Positions 6,284 through 7,877 of a stretch of DNA of 7,877 nt are shown here, in pieces. This DNA comes from an uncultured Pseudomonadota bacterium (GTDB lineage: Bacteria; Pseudomonadota; Gammaproteobacteria; Methylococcales; Methylomonadaceae): positions 1 through 7,877 of the forward strand of contig CAIUWU010000141.1 of the NCBI GenBank assembly GCA_903902945.1. The letters are read 5' to 3'. Below the pieces are notes generated by a model that did no database searches, had not been told where the DNA came from, and was given only the letters and a program-made list of their open reading frames with translations. The translations under genes were made by a program, and so were the position numbers. The first letter of the stretch is position 1, and every line of letters starts with the position of its first letter.

Positions 6284-7523
6284 AACGCAATACCTCGGCA
6301 GGATTGATCCGTGATGCCTGCCATGCAGGATATAAAGTGGCCAGTAAGGATAAGATCAGCGCCATCGCCGCAATCCAGTAGACATCGGCCCACATTAGTT
6401 TGGACGGCACCTGACTGATGTAATAGACATCCGCCGCCATGAACTGCACCCCAAAAGTTTTTTCAATCGCCGGCACGATGGTTTCCACATTCAGTGCCAA
6501 TGCAATGCCGCCAATGGTACCGATCACAGTGCCGACCAGGCCGATAATGCCGCCCAGCACAATAAAAATCCCCATCACCGACAGATTGGACAGGCCCTGA
6601 GTTTTCAGAATGGCGATATCACCGCGTTTATCGGTTACCACCATGACCAGCGTTGAAACAATGTTAAACGCCGCCACCGCGACGATCAGCATCAGAATGA
6701 TGAACATCACCCGCTTTTCGGTCTGCACCGCGCGGAAGAAATTACTGTGTGCCTTGGTCCAGTCGCTAACCCGAAAATCATCACCAAGAATATTGGCCAT
6801 TTCCTGGGTGATACGCGGCGCATTGAACAAATCATCCAGTTTTAAACGCAACCCGGATACTGCTGGCTCGATGCGAAACAGCTTGGCGGCATCATCGATA
6901 TGAATCAGCGCCATATTGCGATCGTATTCGTACATGCCGACCTGAAACATACCCACTACAGTAAAGCGTTTCAGCCGCGGCAAAATCCCGGCCGGGGTTG
7001 AATTGACCTGCGGAGTGATAATGGTGACTTTGTCACCGACGCTGACACCAAGGTGATTAGCTAGCTCGATCCCCAAGACGATGTTGAATTCGCCCGGCAC
7101 CAAAGCATCCAGCGAACCGATTTTCATTTTCTCGGCGACTTCGGATACTTTCGGCTCCAGCGACGGCAAAATGCCGTGCAATACTGTGCCGCTGACCTGC
7201 CGGTCGGCATTGATCATCACCTGACCATGAATGAAAGGCGCCGCACCTTCTACATGCTGAAAATTGCGGGTTCGTTCCGCCAGCCCCTGCCAGTCATCGA
7301 GTTGCCCGTATGGGCCGCTGATCGTAGTGTGGGAAGTCATGCCGAGAATCCGCTCGCGCAATTCGGCTTCAAAACCGTTCATTACCGACAGCACGGTAAT
7401 CAGCGCGGTGACGCCCAATGCAATCCCCAGCACCGAGGTCAGGGTAATAAAGGAAATAAACTGGGTACGACGCTTGGCGCGGGTATAGCGCAAGCCTATA
7501 TAGAGAATCAGTGGTTTAAACAT
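6276..7523 (-). CDS. lolF: Lipoprotein-releasing system transmembrane protein (LolC/LolE family, LolF-like)
   Basis: This inner-membrane permease works with LolD to extract lipoproteins. The 415-residue product has a first membrane helix at about 25-48, a large periplasmic domain (about 50-265) and three helices near 272-296, 315-345 and 380-402, the MacB-type fold of the family. The N-terminus MFKPLILYIGLRYTRAKRR is typical. A loop with NSTPAGILPRLKRF (174-187) aligns with the LolC hook that recruits LolA. The C-terminal half (FNIVSTLVMVVTDKRGDIA, then DVYYISQVPSKL) is closer to LolE. One gene with both features, and no second permease beside lolD, suggests LolF, which forms a homodimer; the symbol is an inference, and lolC or lolE are alternatives. 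ATG 7523 is chosen because MFKPL is the family start; an upstream in-frame codon at 7551-7553 would overlap fur. The fur stop lies 5 bases upstream. Confidence 0.9.
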   Translation of the reverse strand: MFKPLILYIGLRYTRAKRRTQFISFITLTSVLGIALGVTALITVLSVMNGFEAELRERILGMTSHTTISGPYGQLDDWQGLAERTRNFQHVEGAAPFIHGQVMINADRQVSGTVLHGILPSLEPKVSEVAEKMKIGSLDALVPGEFNIVLGIELANHLGVSVGDKVTIITPQVNSTPAGILPRLKRFTVVGMFQVGMYEYDRNMALIHIDDAAKLFRIEPAVSGLRLKLDDLFNAPRITQEMANILGDDFRVSDWTKAHSNFFRAVQTEKRVMFIILMLIVAVAAFNIVSTLVMVVTDKRGDIAILKTQGLSNLSVMGIFIVLGGIIGLVGTVIGTIGGIALALNVETIVPAIEKTFGVQFMAADVYYISQVPSKLMWADVYWIAAMALILSLLATLYPAWQASRINPAEVLRYE

Positions 7524-7528
7524 GCGCG

Positions 7529-7877
7529 TTAGAGACCGTTGCAACTGGCGCAATAGCCGTAAAGATAAAGACTATGATCGGTAAGGGTATAGCCGAGCTG
7601 CTGAGCGATTTCCAGCTGGCGTTTTTCAATGGTTTCATCGGTAAATTCATCGACCTTCCCGCATTTCATGCATACCACATGGTCATGATGATGGCCGCTG
7701 TTGAGTTCAAAAATGGAGTTGCCGCCCTCGAAATGGTGACGATTGACCAAACCGGCCGCTTCAAACTGGGTTAATACCCGATAGACCGTCGCCAGACCGA
7801 TTTCTTCGCCCTCGGCGAGTAAAATTTTATAAACCTGCTCGGCTGACAAATGCCGCTCATCCTGCTGTTTTTCCAGA
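7529..7877 (-). CDS. fur: Ferric uptake regulator Fur (N-terminus outside window)
   Basis: Fur is a dimeric metal-dependent repressor that, with ferrous iron, blocks iron-acquisition genes. About 115 C-terminal residues are present, running off the right edge in frame (LEKQQDERHLSAEQVYKILL); the complete protein is usually about 150, so the first 30 or so residues are missing. Visible are the recognition helix region EEIGLATVYRVLTQFEAAG, the regulatory-site segment FEGGNSIFELNSGHHHDH (HHHDH is the complement of 7679-7693), the zinc pair CMKC (complement of 7661-7672) and a second pair CASC near the C-terminus (complement of 7541-7552). The continuous similarity to E. coli Fur through HSLYLYGYC favours Fur over Zur or PerR. 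It lies 5 bases upstream of the Lol permease gene on the same strand, so readthrough into lolF-lolD is likely. Confidence 0.93.
   Translation of the reverse strand, partial: LEKQQDERHLSAEQVYKILLAEGEEIGLATVYRVLTQFEAAGLVNRHHFEGGNSIFELNSGHHHDHVVCMKCGKVDEFTDETIEKRQLEIAQQLGYTLTDHSLYLYGYCASCNGL

Noticed and set aside
7524..7553. Extended N-terminus of the Lol permease from an in-frame codon at 7551-7553
   Set aside because: It would overlap the fur 3' end and add ten residues not found in the family, whose members begin at the MFKPL-type sequence at 7523.
1..7877. Mobile elements, CRISPR repeats, tRNA or rRNA genes, phage or defence islands
   Set aside because: Every stretch is covered by conserved household genes with short gaps; no inverted repeats, direct-repeat arrays, transposase motifs or RNA gene signatures were seen on reading both strands.

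Overview
The window is a compact, ordinary stretch of a gammaproteobacterial chromosome with moderate GC content. It carries eight genes, two of them cut by the window edges, and almost no non-coding DNA. The nlpD-rpoS pair and the Fur, DnaQ and MobB/MoeA sequences point to Gammaproteobacteria. An environmental lineage such as the methanotroph order Methylococcales fits the overall character, but that narrower placement is only an inference. No RNA gene, mobile element, CRISPR array or recent insertion was seen.

Layout. (1) Positions 1-1434, plus strand: the 3' end of ppk1 (polyphosphate kinase), followed after 11 bases by dnaQ (the proofreading exonuclease subunit of DNA polymerase III). (2) Positions 3696-1445, minus strand and convergent with dnaQ: a membrane-anchored J-domain protein, an NlpD-like LysM/LytM protein and the stress sigma factor RpoS, packed as a probable operon. 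(3) Positions 3778-5545, plus strand and divergent from the J-domain gene: mobB and moeA, which act late in molybdenum cofactor synthesis and overlap by 8 bases. (4) Positions 7877-5600, minus strand and convergent with moeA: the 3' part of fur, a single LolC/LolE-type permease gene (best called lolF) and lolD, with a 5-base gap and an 8-base overlap.

The genes serve several household functions: phosphate storage and stress (ppk1, rpoS), replication fidelity (dnaQ), cell-wall hydrolase control (nlpD), cofactor synthesis (mobB, moeA), lipoprotein export to the outer membrane (lolF, lolD) and iron regulation (fur).

I did not find an undescribed system. The points worth a second look are departures from family norms. 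RpoS has Cys and Asn at two normally invariant promoter-melting positions. A Tim14-like membrane J-domain protein heads the nlpD-rpoS operon. NlpD has a non-canonical lipobox and a dead peptidase site. The single Lol permease combines LolC-like and LolE-like features.
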